NCBI RefSeq assembly: GCF_004359215.1
Contig: NC_090621.1
Span: 3,961,499-4,025,498, forward strand
From: Bremia lactucae
Taxonomy: Eukaryota > Oomycota > Peronosporomycetes > Peronosporales > Peronosporaceae
Reading direction: 5' to 3'
Length of the DNA stretch: 64,000 bases
In this document: piece by piece, positions 12,520 to 22,400 of the stretch
How positions within the stretch are numbered: the first letter of the stretch is position 1
How the letters are laid out: the number at the start of each line of letters is the position of its first letter
Notes under the pieces: generated by a model
Told to the model about the DNA's origin: nothing
Databases searched by the model: none
What the model saw: the letters and a program-made list of their open reading frames with translations, nothing else
Translations under genes and position numbers: made by a program

Positions 12520-13076
12520 CGCCTCCTTAATGCGAACTCGCTTTAATACCGAGAGCCGCCGTCATGTCCTTGTGGCGCGGTCAGGGTAGTCTCTTCGTCA
12601 TTATGTCTGCCAACATGTTCGACGTTTCACAGCACTCGAGGTACACTTCGCCACGCTTGACTTCGTCACGGATGTGATGATACTTGATGTCGATGTGCTT
12701 TGCACGGGCATGGTTGACAGGATTCTTGGTCATCTTGATGCACGATTGATTGTCTTCAGATATCCTAAGATCCGATTCTGACTTGCTTGCCGCATCCAGA
12801 ACTATACAATATATGTGATGGATCCACTTGCCTTCTTGGACAACTAAGCTCAAGGCAATCTATTCTGCCTTGCTGGTTGACAGTGACACACTCAACTGTT
12901 ACTTGCTCCCCCAACTTACAGGAGTGCCTATCAGGATAAAAGCATATCAAGAAGTTTACTTGCGGTCGGAATGGTCGCCAGCCCAGTCTGCATCCGAGTA
13001 GCCACGAAAGTCGACTTTGTCGCCAGGCTGAAATCGAATACCATTAGTCTTGGTTCCTTGTAAATAGCGAAGTATA
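12520..13076 (-). pseudogene. D-family RNase H end, cut by B1
   Basis: The C-terminal RNase H part of a D unit (12581-12853, [13 protein letters not shown] and [12 protein letters not shown]) and a little more RNase H. It stops at AATAGCGAAGTATA, where the B1 5' LTR begins at 13077. In other D copies this sequence continues CGCTTGACTGCAGC. The continuation is not found on the far side of B1. Confidence 0.8.
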
Positions 13077-13404
13077 TGTTGTCAAGGATGCGCCTCGACA
13101 TGCACAAGACTAACCGGTAAAGTACCGGCGGATCATCGACACGCACGACAGCGACATCTGCATGCGACAGCACAACAGATGGTTCCGCGACCGTTCGAAG
13201 ATCTTCTTCAAGATGCGCAAATGATCATGTTCAAGATGGGACCTCCACGTGGTAGAAGCTAATTGGCTAGAATGGATGAAGCCGGTAAGTAAATCCAGTA
13301 GAGAATCCAGTAGGCTTAGAGGTAGCAAACGGTTTGCGAACTAAGGACCTTTAATATATTTACTTTGCATTTTGCCAACTAGTGCTCACTTGACCTTTAC
13401 ATTA
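13077..13404 (+). repeat. C-type LTR at 5' end of B1 (328 bp)
   Basis: It starts TGTTGTCAAGG and ends TTTACATTA directly before the primer site. It shares GGCTTAGAGGTAGCAAA, AATATATTTACTTTGC and neighbouring sequence (13313-13374) with B-type LTRs, but the upstream U3 part is different and has no TGACGTCA array. The block with AATATATTTAC may hold the core promoter. Confidence 0.85.
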
Positions 13405-13419
13405 GGTTATGAGCCCAAG
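13405..13419 (+). other. Primer-binding site of B1, overlapping gag start
   Basis: GGTTATGAGCCCAAG is identical over 15 bases to the primer site of families A and F, although the gag protein downstream is unrelated in detail. The ATG at 13409-13411 starts gag and fixes its first residues as MSP. Confidence 0.8.
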
Positions 13420-15817
13420 ACCCGCAGACTCTGCCGCCCACGCCCCCGCCCCTGCCTTCGCCTTAGCCATGGACACTGCTGTGACCACGACCGCCCGCAT
13501 CAACAAGTTCGACGGATCGAACTTCCACTTGTGGAAATTCAAGATGCAGATGGTGCTGGAGGAACGTGATCTGTGGGAGGTCGTTTGTGGAGACGTGAAG
13601 ATCGAGCAATGCGTGACTCCATTGGACCAAGCGACGTTCAAGAGGAAGTCCCGCAAAGCGATGGCGATCATCTGCCTTGCGATGGAAGACTCGCAACTGC
13701 CGTTGGTTTGCTCAGCGAGTGGTGCATTTAATGCATGGTCAAAGTTGGAAGACCACTTTGAGAAGAAGAGTCTTGCGAACAAGCTCTTTCTTCGTCGTCG
13801 TATCTTCACGACCATGATGGATGAAGGTGATGATGTGCTGGAGCACATTAACACGCTCAAGACTCTGGCGGAGCAACTCGACGCAGTGGGTGCTCCGGTC
13901 AGCGAGGACGACTTGGTGATCACGCTTCTGGGAAGTCTAAGCGAGTCGTACCAATTCCTGATCACAGCGTTGGAATCCCGTTCCAACACGCTGACGTGGG
14001 AACGAGTGACGTCTCGGCTCCTACATGAAGACTTGAAGCGCAAGGAACAAGGTGGCGGTGCTGAGGGAACTGCGCACGGCCAAGCGTTTATGACAAGCGA
14101 CAATGGTAAGCGCAAGGGACGACAGGTGCAGAAGACTGGTGCCTGTCACTACTGCGGTGAACATGGGCATTGGATCGCCAAGTGTCCAGCGAGGATTCGC
14201 GAGAATGTGGAGCGACAGAGGCCGCAGCGAGCGAATATCGCGCAGAGTGAAGACGACTCTGGCGATTTTCTCTTTTCGGTTGGAGGAAGTGCCTCCAAGT
14301 CGAGTGAAGTGTGGCTGGTCGACTCGTATGCGACGCAGCACATGAGGAGTTCCAAGAATTTCATGAGGAACTACAAAACAATCTCTCCGGTGGACGTACA
14401 TCTCGCAGACGACGGTGTGATTCAAGCTATTGGGACTGGCGACATTGTGATGTCCATGCAAACTCCTCGTGGGGTCAAGAAGGGTATGCTTACCGATGTG
14501 TGGCACATACCAAAGTTGTCACGCAACTTGTTTTCGGTCGGTCGCTTCACCAAGGACGTTGGGGCCGTGACCTTCGAGAGCGAAGGGTGTTTCGCGGAGA
14601 CAAAAGGCCTCAAGTGGAAGCTCGGCACTCGTGAAGGCAAAGGACTGTTCAAGCTCTGCATGACACCAATGATGCATGAGGCCAATGTGGCAAGCTCGAA
14701 GGATCGAAATGGGGACACCACGTCGTACCTCTGGCACCTTCGACTCGGTCACATCGGTCTTAGCGGTCTAGATGCCATCATCAAGAAGAACTACGGTATT
14801 GGCGTGGACATGGCGTCGGCAAAACAGTGGGAGCTGTGCGACGGATGCTCACTCGGCAAGCAAACACGAGTAAGCTACATGAGGTCGTCACCCAACCGCG
14901 CGAAGCAAGTGCTAGAGGTTGTCCACAGCGATGTGTGTGGTCCCATGCAGACAACATTTGGTGGAAAGCGCTATTTTGTCACCTTTATTGATGACAAGTC
15001 GCACTTCTGTGTGGTGTACTTGCTGCGAAACAAGTCCGAAGTATCCGCCAAATTCGCTGACTTCGTTGCGCTTGCGGAAACCCAAACGGGTAAGCGGGTG
15101 AAGACGCTCCACAGTGACAACGGCGGCGAATACATGTCGCACGAAATGGCCAAGTTCTGCAGCAAACGTGGGATCATACAGAAGTTCACACCGCCATACA
15201 CGCCTCAGCTGAACGGAGTCGCCGAACGGATGAACCGGACGCTGGTGGAGTGTGCGCGCTGCATGCTGGAACACGCCGGATTGTCAAAGAGATATTGGGG
15301 CGAAGCGGTGATGACTGCTACGTTTCTCCGCAATCGGTGTCCGACGCGCGCGATCAGCCACGACAAATCGCCGCACCAAGTTTGGACAGGAAAGAAACCA
15401 TTGCTGGCGAACCTGAAAGTGTTCGGTTGCCACGCATATGTGCATGTGCCGAAGGAGAAACGCACCAAGTTTGACGCTCGGTCGGTACGTTGCCGTGTTG
15501 TCGGGTACTCAGAGCACGAGAAAGCGTATCGGTTTGAAGAATTGAAGAGCGCTCGTGTGCTGGTGAGTCGTGACGCGCAGTTTATGGAAGACGTCTTCGA
15601 CAGTGGGAGACGGGACTACTCTCAGAGAGAGGTCGTCATCCAAGATGAAGTTGTGACAGATCAAGAATCGTCGCAATCGGACGAACAGGCAAATGATGAA
15701 GAAGAAACTGCGCGGGAGGAAGACCTCGAATCCGGCAGCAAGCGACACCAACGGACGCAGTCATTGGAGCAAGCAGTGAAGGTTCTAAGTGCCAAGCGGT
15801 CTGCGTCGCACAGGTGA
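13409..15817 (+). CDS. B1 gag-protease-integrase polyprotein (802 aa, ends at a premature TGA)
   Basis: Copia gag (UBN2-type, about residues 20-220, with WKFKMQMVLEERDLW) packages element RNA. The CCHC knuckle CHYCGEHGHWIAKC is at residues 246-259. The protease site reads DSY at 305-307 instead of DSG. GAG-pre-integrase (LWHLRLGHIG) precedes the integrase core with D508, D570 and E606, a D,D35E spacing. The C-terminal part has KVFGCHAYV and FDARSVRCR. The frame ends with TGA at 15815-15817. The following ORF is in the same frame, so this is one nonsense change in a roughly 1,385-codon gag-pol. I chose the start at the primer-site ATG; the in-frame ATG after ALAMDT is an alternative. The protease change probably blocks processing. 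Confidence 0.9.
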   Translation: MSPRPADSAAHAPAPAFALAMDTAVTTTARINKFDGSNFHLWKFKMQMVLEERDLWEVVCGDVKIEQCVTPLDQATFKRKSRKAMAIICLAMEDSQLPLVCSASGAFNAWSKLEDHFEKKSLANKLFLRRRIFTTMMDEGDDVLEHINTLKTLAEQLDAVGAPVSEDDLVITLLGSLSESYQFLITALESRSNTLTWERVTSRLLHEDLKRKEQGGGAEGTAHGQAFMTSDNGKRKGRQVQKTGACHYCGEHGHWIAKCPARIRENVERQRPQRANIAQSEDDSGDFLFSVGGSASKSSEVWLVDSYATQHMRSSKNFMRNYKTISPVDVHLADDGVIQAIGTGDIVMSMQTPRGVKKGMLTDVWHIPKLSRNLFSVGRFTKDVGAVTFESEGCFAETKGLKWKLGTREGKGLFKLCMTPMMHEANVASSKDRNGDTTSYLWHLRLGHIGLSGLDAIIKKNYGIGVDMASAKQWELCDGCSLGKQTRVSYMRSSPNRAKQVLEVVHSDVCGPMQTTFGGKRYFVTFIDDKSHFCVVYLLRNKSEVSAKFADFVALAETQTGKRVKTLHSDNGGEYMSHEMAKFCSKRGIIQKFTPPYTPQLNGVAERMNRTLVECARCMLEHAGLSKRYWGEAVMTATFLRNRCPTRAISHDKSPHQVWTGKKPLLANLKVFGCHAYVHVPKEKRTKFDARSVRCRVVGYSEHEKAYRFEELKSARVLVSRDAQFMEDVFDSGRRDYSQREVVIQDEVVTDQESSQSDEQANDEEETAREEDLESGSKRHQRTQSLEQAVKVLSAKRSASHR

Positions 15818-15835
15818 CACATAGGTCTCGACGAG

Positions 15836-17563
15836 ATGTCAGCGGCAGCGCAAGAAAGCACAAGTTTTGAGGCTGCCTACGTTGTGGATTCAGTGGTAGA
15901 AATGCCAAATACGTTTAAGTCGGCGATGGAATCCAGCGACGCAGTCAAATGGAAGGAGGCGTGTGACTCGGAGTATGAGTCGCTGCGCAAGAACGACACA
16001 TGGGATGTTGTGCCACTACCGAAGGGTCGGAAGGCGATCGGCTGCAGATGGGTCTTTCGCGTGAAGGAAAATCAAAATGGAGAAGTGGAGCGGTTCAAGG
16101 CGCGAATGGTGGCGAAGGGATTTCCTCAGAAATACGGCATCGACTATGAAGAAACGTTCGCACCGGTGGCCAAGTTCACATCGATCCGGACAGTGCTCAG
16201 TATGGCTGCCAAGCACAGTCTCAAACTACATCAGATGGATGTTAAGACAGCGTTCCTGAACGGAGTTCTCGACGAAGACATCTACATGGTGCAGCCGGAT
16301 GGGTATGTCGACGAAGATCATCCGAATTACGTATGCAAGCTGAAGCGGTCGCTCTATGGGCTAAAGCAGTCGCCGCGAATGTGGAACCACACCATCGACG
16401 TTTTCATGCTAGAAATGGGGTTCAAGAAGTGCGAGTCGGATCACTGCGTCTACATCAAGAGAAATGACCATGAGATGATCTTCGTGGTGCTGTACGTGGA
16501 CGACCTCATCCTGGCAAGCAGTAACGACGAGTTGTTGGAGTCGACCAAGCACGCGCTGAGCGAACGCTTTGAGATGACGGACATGGGCGAGCTGGAATAC
16601 TTTCTCGGGATGGAAATTAAGAACAACCAGGACGAAGGAAAAGTGACGGTGCGGCAGACCAACTTTCTCAAGTCCATTTTAACAAGGTTCGGCATGCAAG
16701 ACAGCAAGCCTGTGAAGACGCCGCAAGATCCAGGACTCAAGTTGACCAAGAGAATGTGCGAGGGCGGCTGCAATCACGAAGACACAATGAAGAACGTGCC
16801 GTACCGGAGTGCCGTCGGCAGCATCATGTACCTGATGGTGGCGACGCGGACAGACCTCGCTGCTGCAGTGGGAGTGCTGAGCCAGTTTGCCGCCGACCCG
16901 TGCCCGACACACTGGCAAGCTCTCAGGCGTGTTATGCGGTACCTCCAAGCTACATCGACTCAAGGACTCGAGTACATACGGCAAGACAACTGTTGTGTGT
17001 GCGGCTACTCAGACGCAGACTGGGCCGGAGACATCGAGTCAAGAAGGAGCACAAGTGGCTACGCATTCATGATGAGTGGCGGGTGTATCAGCTGGAGAAG
17101 CAAGAAGCAGCGCACGGTGGCGCTGTCCTCAACGGAAGCCGAGTACATGGCGTTATCGGAAGCAACCCAAGAGGCTGTATGGCTCAAGGTGTTCTTGTGT
17201 GAGCTCGGCGAGATGGCAAGCGACGATGCAATCAAGATCTACGAAGATAATCAAGGCTCTATTGCACTGGCTAAGAATCCAGAGTTTCACGAGCGTACCA
17301 AGCATATTGACATTCGCTACCACTTCGTGCGCGAGAAGGTAGAAGAAGGCGAAGTGGTGCTGCAATTTGTTTCGACAACAGACATGCTAGCAGACATCAT
17401 GACCAAGGCCATTACAGCTGTGCAGTTCGAAAACCTCCGAAACAGGCTCGGAATACGAGCACCCAGCAGTGTCGAGTCGAGTGGAAGTGTTGGCAAGGAA
17501 GCGGCTCGACCTGACCAAGAGACTACCAGTATGTACCAGTATATACCGGTAATGATGTCATAG
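15836..17563 (+). CDS. B1 reverse transcriptase-RNase H part of gag-pol (575 aa)
   Basis: This is the same frame as the gag-protease-integrase ORF, which ends 18 bases upstream, so it is the downstream part of one polyprotein cut by a TGA. RT motif A is QMDVKTAFLNG with D135, and motif C is YVDD at 220-223. RNase H has D393 (SDADWAGD), E434 (STEAEYMALS), D471 (YEDNQGS) and D492 (HIDIRYH), so all four acidic residues are present. LADIMTKAI is the usual copia C-terminal motif. The last ~24 codons run past 17488 into the 3' LTR before the stop. Enzymatically it looks intact; expression would need readthrough or reinitiation. Confidence 0.9.
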   Translation: MSAAAQESTSFEAAYVVDSVVEMPNTFKSAMESSDAVKWKEACDSEYESLRKNDTWDVVPLPKGRKAIGCRWVFRVKENQNGEVERFKARMVAKGFPQKYGIDYEETFAPVAKFTSIRTVLSMAAKHSLKLHQMDVKTAFLNGVLDEDIYMVQPDGYVDEDHPNYVCKLKRSLYGLKQSPRMWNHTIDVFMLEMGFKKCESDHCVYIKRNDHEMIFVVLYVDDLILASSNDELLESTKHALSERFEMTDMGELEYFLGMEIKNNQDEGKVTVRQTNFLKSILTRFGMQDSKPVKTPQDPGLKLTKRMCEGGCNHEDTMKNVPYRSAVGSIMYLMVATRTDLAAAVGVLSQFAADPCPTHWQALRRVMRYLQATSTQGLEYIRQDNCCVCGYSDADWAGDIESRRSTSGYAFMMSGGCISWRSKKQRTVALSSTEAEYMALSEATQEAVWLKVFLCELGEMASDDAIKIYEDNQGSIALAKNPEFHERTKHIDIRYHFVREKVEEGEVVLQFVSTTDMLADIMTKAITAVQFENLRNRLGIRAPSSVESSGSVGKEAARPDQETTSMYQYIPVMMS

Positions 17564-17743
17564 TGTGACATCAGTAGATGACGTCAGTAGATGACGTCAC
17601 AAGCTTCTAGAAGGTTCTATGAACTAGGATTGGCTAGAAGTAATGACTGGCTTAGAGGTAGCAATAGGTTTGCGAACTAAGGACCTTAATATATTTACTT
17701 TGCATTTTGCACTCAACCACTCAAGCCTTTGACCTTTTCTTTA
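17488..17743 (+). repeat. B-type 3' LTR of B1 (~256 bp)
   Basis: It begins TGTTGGCAAGGAAG after the purine-rich GAGTGGAAG and ends about CTTTTCTTTA, where E-family integrase sequence starts. It matches the reverse complement of the B2 LTR (27612-27868). It differs from the element's own 5' LTR through most of U3. The exact right end is uncertain by a few bases. Confidence 0.75.
17553..17599 (+). promoter_or_regulatory. Four-copy 13-bp CRE-like array in B-type LTR
   Basis: TGATGTCA (17553), TGACATCA (17566), TGACGTCA (17579) and TGACGTCA (17592) start exactly 13 bp apart. Two are perfect bZIP palindromes and two have one change. The B2 LTR has six units. A role as enhancer is inferred from position and motif. 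Confidence 0.6.
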
Positions 17744-18886
17744 TGTATGGCGCGCTCAGCTATCTCATTGGTTAAATAAGCGTAGGAGACCGTAATTTGC
17801 TACTCGATACCCTCGTCTTCGTATAAAAACTTAAGCGAATTAGTTGCAAACTCGCGACCCCGTCATGCCTCACAAACTCGACTTCTTTCTGAACTCCGTT
17901 TGGACCTTCAAAATGTAAGTCTTGTTGAAGTCTTCGCTGTCTGACTTGGCGCAGCGACAATGGTAACACCTGGTGTTTGTTTAGTATCACGTTGTTCACC
18001 AGTTTTTGAACGCAAACAGAATCCCTTCATACATCCACTGGCCTCGTCCACAATAAGTAGCAAGTACTTGCTGCCACCAAAAGATTCCTGCTTCATCGGT
18101 CCGCAAATGTCAAAGTATCGCAATACAAATGAAGTACATCGGCGCTTATCATGGTTGCTTGGAAATAGTTTTTGGACCACTTCTTCCTTCTTGACTTCCA
18201 CGACACATGCTTGATAAAGTTGACGTTGATGGTAAGGAGGCATCCTTGATCATTCCACTCGCAACCATGTTCGGCAACACGTCATTTAAAGCGTGGCCCA
18301 TTCGCGCATGTAAGTTGAACTTGTTGTTCGAAGTCGCTGAATTGGCAGATCGTTGTGGTGTCCGAAGCCAGTAGAGACCGTCGACGAGATTAGCCGTCGC
18401 CACCACTTGCTTGGAGCCTTTTCTTTCGATATTCATTCGAGCTTCGTCAAAGACCACTTGAAAACGTCCACTTTAATATATCTGCGGAACAGAAAGTAGA
18501 TACTTGCTCATCTTGGGCGCTATAGCGCATCTTTAATCTCAATTTCGCGTACGTCACCGTTAGGTAGAACTATACGCTCAACAGTTGATCCCACGCCCAT
18601 AATCGCTGTCTTGTTGCCGTCAGCTACCAAAAGCTCGCCTTGGTCTTGCTCGTCCAGTGATGAAAACTTCGACTTATCGTAACAGATATGATGTCCGACG
18701 CCGCTGTCAATGGCCCATATTCTTGGCAAATCTTTGCCTGTTGATATTTTGCATTCCAGCAAAACTGCAAATGCGACCCGATCGTATTCGTAGTCGTCGT
18801 TGTGCCGATACTGCACATTGCTTGCTCCGCGTCCACGATTTTGTCCGCCTCGTCGAACTCTTCGGTTGTCATCTTTTTGCTTAGTC
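17744..18886 (-). pseudogene. E-family copia fragment: knuckle tail, protease, integrase (gag deleted)
   Basis: On the minus strand the LTR end TTTAACA at 18887 is followed directly by the basic tail after the gag zinc knuckle (TKQKDDNRR type). All of gag proper and the primer site are missing. Protease follows (18520-18816, [16 protein letters not shown]; the usual DSGAT is altered), then GAG-pre-integrase (18149-18457, [13 protein letters not shown]) and integrase (17908-18243, HFDICGPM and DEASGCMKGF). Frames are broken. It ends at 17744 beside the B1 LTR. A ~57-bp insertion at about 17950-18006 is absent from the sister copy near 49020. The sister copy has the same gag deletion. Confidence 0.8.
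17950..18006. other. Small insertion in E1 integrase
   Basis: Relative to E2 (near 49020-49030) about 57 extra bases lie between GACTTGGC and CGCAAACAGAAT. They include an inverted repeat with 6-bp arms AACACC and GGTGTT around a single T. I do not recognise the source. Confidence 0.5.
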
Positions 18887-19153
18887 TGTTAAAGTCTGAA
18901 GCCGATGCTGAAAGGCGTAAGGAAGAAGGGAGCAAAGCGAGGAGTCTGCGCGAAGAGGCGTAGACACTTGAGTTGGAGAAGGAATATTAGGGAATAATTA
19001 ATTTGTTGGAACTTACACTTCTACTCCGTAAAAACTCATTTTTGCATAGTCTAATTCACTATATTATAGTATAACTAAGTACTATGGTAAGCCGCGGTTG
19101 GGATTGGACCGGTTCGGGTTGTGTACGTTACCTGAAACCCAGAACCCTCAATA
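18887..19153 (-). repeat. E-family LTR copy 1 (267 bp)
   Basis: Minus-strand ends are TATTGAGGG and TTTAACA, with the family-wide CCGCGG and GGACCGGTT blocks. It is similar to but distinct from the A LTR, and nearly identical to 49902-50168. The right side leads at once into an RNase H end, so this too is a single LTR between two internal regions. Confidence 0.8.
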
Positions 19154-19461
19154 CGCCCCCCACGCGAACTTGCATGTAGACCAAGCGCCGCAGTCATATC
19201 CTTGTGGCGCTGTCCGGGCAGTCCCTTTGTCATTATGTCTGCCAACATGTTCGACGTCTCAGTATTCAAGGTGCACTTTGCCACGCTTGACTTCGTCACG
19301 GATGTGATGATACTTGATGTCATTGAGCTTTGCACGGCCGTGATTGACAGGATTATTCGTCATCTTGACGCATGATTGATTGTCTTTAAAGATCTTGAGC
19401 TCCGGTCTTGGTTCGCATGCGCATCCAATATCTCAGAGAGTAAGTGATAAATTCACATGCC
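19154..19461 (-). pseudogene. E-family RNase H end, switching to D
   Basis: The minus strand has the polypurine-like GGGGGGCG, then the RNase H C-terminus ([19 protein letters not shown], 19075-19335 frame). Near 19461, at CATGCCTTCTTGGACAAC, the sequence changes from E-like to D-like at a homologous position. The sister copy E2 stays E-like through the same stretch (to about 50950). Confidence 0.7.
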
Positions 19462-22400
19462 TTCTTGGACAACTAAGCTCAAGGCAATCTATTCTGCCTT
19501 GCTGGTTGACAGTGACACACTCAACTGTTACTTGCTCCCCCAACTTACAGGAGCGCCTATCAGGATAAAAGCATATCAAGAAGTTTACTTGCGGTCGGAA
19601 TGGTCGCCAGCCCAGTCTGCATCCGAGTAGCCACGAAAGTCGACTTTGTCGCCAGGCTGAAATCGAATACCATTAGTCTTGGTTCCTTGTAAATAGCGAA
19701 GTATACGCTTGACTGCAGCCCAGTGCTTGACTTGTGTAGTCCATATATCTCGACCCATACCAATAGCAAAGGCAATGCTCGGCCGCGTTGCAGTCATCAG
19801 GTGCATTAGCGCACCTACGGCCTCACGAAATGGTGCGTTCATCTTAGTCTAGGCATCACTTGGTAGAAGTCTTAAAACTTGTATCCGTTGGCCTTATCAC
19901 TGCCTTGCAATGATATACACCAAAACGCTTCAGAATGTCGTCGATGTACCGCCGTTGACATATTGTCACGCTGCCATCGTCATTGTCCACAAGCTCGATG
20001 TTCAACACAATTGCGCACTTGCCAGTGCCGGTCATCTCGAAGCGTTCTTTCAAGTCGGTCTTCGTACGCGCTGTTAGCCCCGTCAAACTCCCAGTAACTA
20101 ACGCATCGTCGACGTATACCAGCAGTAGCACACAATGCTCTTAAATGATCTCGACGTAAGGGCACAAGTCAAAGGCCAAAAAAATGAAATTCAATCGAGC
20201 ATACGAATTCGGCAAAAATCTCTACCAAGCACGCGAAGCTTGTTCTAGGCCATTCATTGCCTTGACCAGCTCAAGACAATTAAAGTCTTTGTCGAGCTTA
20301 ACCCCTTTCTACGCGACGCAGTACACGACTTCTTTCATAACTTCATCAAGAAAAGCTGCCACCACATCCAATTGATCAAGTGACCAGCTGAAGTACTTAA
20401 TTTACGCAATTACCATGCGTTAGGTCACATACTTAACAGCAGGCGATAATGTCTCCGTTTAGTCGATTCCATATTTTTGCTTGAATCCCTTTGCTACGAG
20501 ACGAGCCTTGAACTTCTCGATAGAGCTGTTGGCTTTATGCTTGATCTTGAAAAACCACTTGGTTCCAATAGCGTGTTGTCCTACCGAGAGCTTTGCAGCT
20601 CGAAATTCGCCACGAAATTGCATTGAATCCAGCACAGCTCGAATCGCCTTGCGCCAATGTAGCTAATCTGGTCCGCTAACTGCATCTTGAATGTGGTCGG
20701 CTCCGACAGGTCCTTAGATTTAACATTATTAGCCCTTGTACGCCAAAATGCTCGAGAAGTTGAGTTGCTGTCGTCGTCTTCGTTAGCAAATCCTTATTTA
20801 AATCCAGAGCTGGGTCCTCTGTGTGCGCTTGATCGCCGCTTAGCTCCATGAGCGTTTGCGCCTTCAGGAGCGCTCGTCTCTTCCGAAACAATTTAACGAG
20901 GCTCTAGGCTCAATGCTTTAGATGCTAGGATTGAGATGCTTTACTGAAATTTGCGCTTTCCTGTCTGCTTGAAGTCCATCGGTTGTGTCGAATCATCGTC
21001 ACTTATCCCGAGCGAGTCAAAATTTGAGATTAGCCTTTTCAATGTCGTCAAAAAGGTTGACCGTTAATCATTAAAAAACAAACTCGTCAAAGGTTACATT
21101 TCTACTGATAATTACTTTCTGCGCTTGTAAGTCATAGGCTCATTACGCCTTAGAGACTTCTTCAGAGCCCACGAACTCCAACTCGAGACTTGGGGTCCCA
21201 ATTGAGCCGTTTTTCTTTTGGAGTAAAGACATGCGCTCGACAGCCGAAGACGCGCATATGCTGGATACTTGGCTCGGACTTGTAAGCCATTCCGAATAGA
21301 GTCTTGCTCTTAATCTTGAGCGATGGAAGAGGATTCTTGACGTAACTTGCAGCAATGGCAGCTTCGCCCCAAAAGCACTTGTCCAGCTTAGCGTGATGTT
21401 GCATACTGCGTCAAATCGTCACAATCATTCGTATGGCGCGTTTAGCCATCCTAATGGTCTGGTGCACGTACGGGACTGTGACCTGTTGCTTGGTGCCCTC
21501 GTCCTCGTAGAAAATCTTGAGCGAATTGGTCGCAAATTCACGAGATCCATCATACCGCACAAAGTTTTCCTTTTTGTTGAATTGCGTTTGAATCTTTCAT
21601 ATGCATGCCGTGATGAAGCCTCGCTGTCCGACTTGAATCGCAAACAAAGGCCCTTCATACAATCGCTGGCTTCATCACGATCAACAGCAAATATTTGCTT
21701 CCACCTTAATCGGGCCACAAATATCAAAGTGTAGTAGCTCGAACGAGGAATAGCGACGCTTATCGCTGTTGCTTAAACATATTTTTTGGACCATATTTCC
21801 TTCTTGACATCCGCGACACACGCTCGGTAGAAACGAAGTCGTTTGTATGTCAGCGTCCTTAATCATGCGGCTTGCAATCGTTTTTCGTAGAACGTCGATG
21901 GCGTGTGACCCGATCTCACAAAGACGATCGCTGCTGTGATCAGACGTTGCTGAATTGGCCGGGCGCTGTGAAGTCTAATTAAAGTATCCTTTCCTGTCGA
22001 ACCTCGCATTCCAGTGAAACTACAAATGCGATCCGATCGTAGTCGTAATCTTATTTGTGCTGCCACTGCACGTTGCTGGCATCGCATCCACGATTTTAAT
22101 TACTGCTTCAAGATCCTCGCATGTCTTTCAATTGCTTGGTCCAGCATCACTCTACCACGTGCCCCAATTTGTCACAATATGTGCACTGACGGGATTTTCG
22201 CTCGGCACTGAATGCTTTTGCCGCATCTTCAGTCTTCACCGGAGCAATCGTTCCTTTTACTTTGTCGCTGATGTGCTCGCTTGTCAGCACCTTCACAACA
22301 TCTTGGATCCTTAGCTCTGCACTGCTCTTCTACAGATTAAGCACGACGTTCTCGTAGCCTTTTGGACAGACTGCGCAGTAGACAAATTGCAACGCCCTCA

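Larger units (their letters stand above)
13077..17743 (+). mobile_element. Copia element B1, near-complete, with mismatched LTRs
   Basis: The order is LTR 13077-13404, primer site, gag-protease-integrase, RT-RNase H, and LTR 17488-17743. The coding part is open except for one TGA. The 5' LTR is type C (about 99% identical by eye to 40137-40464, four mismatches in 328). The 3' LTR is type B, like that of B2. Only the last ~60-90 bp of the two are alike. The flanks are D on the left and E on the right, with no shared target duplication. This is either an inter-element recombinant or an assembly join. Confidence 0.75.

Noticed and set aside
15815..15835. Natural gag-pol boundary at the TGA of B1
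   Set aside because: The stop lies after integrase, not after gag, and B2 reads through the homologous site with a sense codon.
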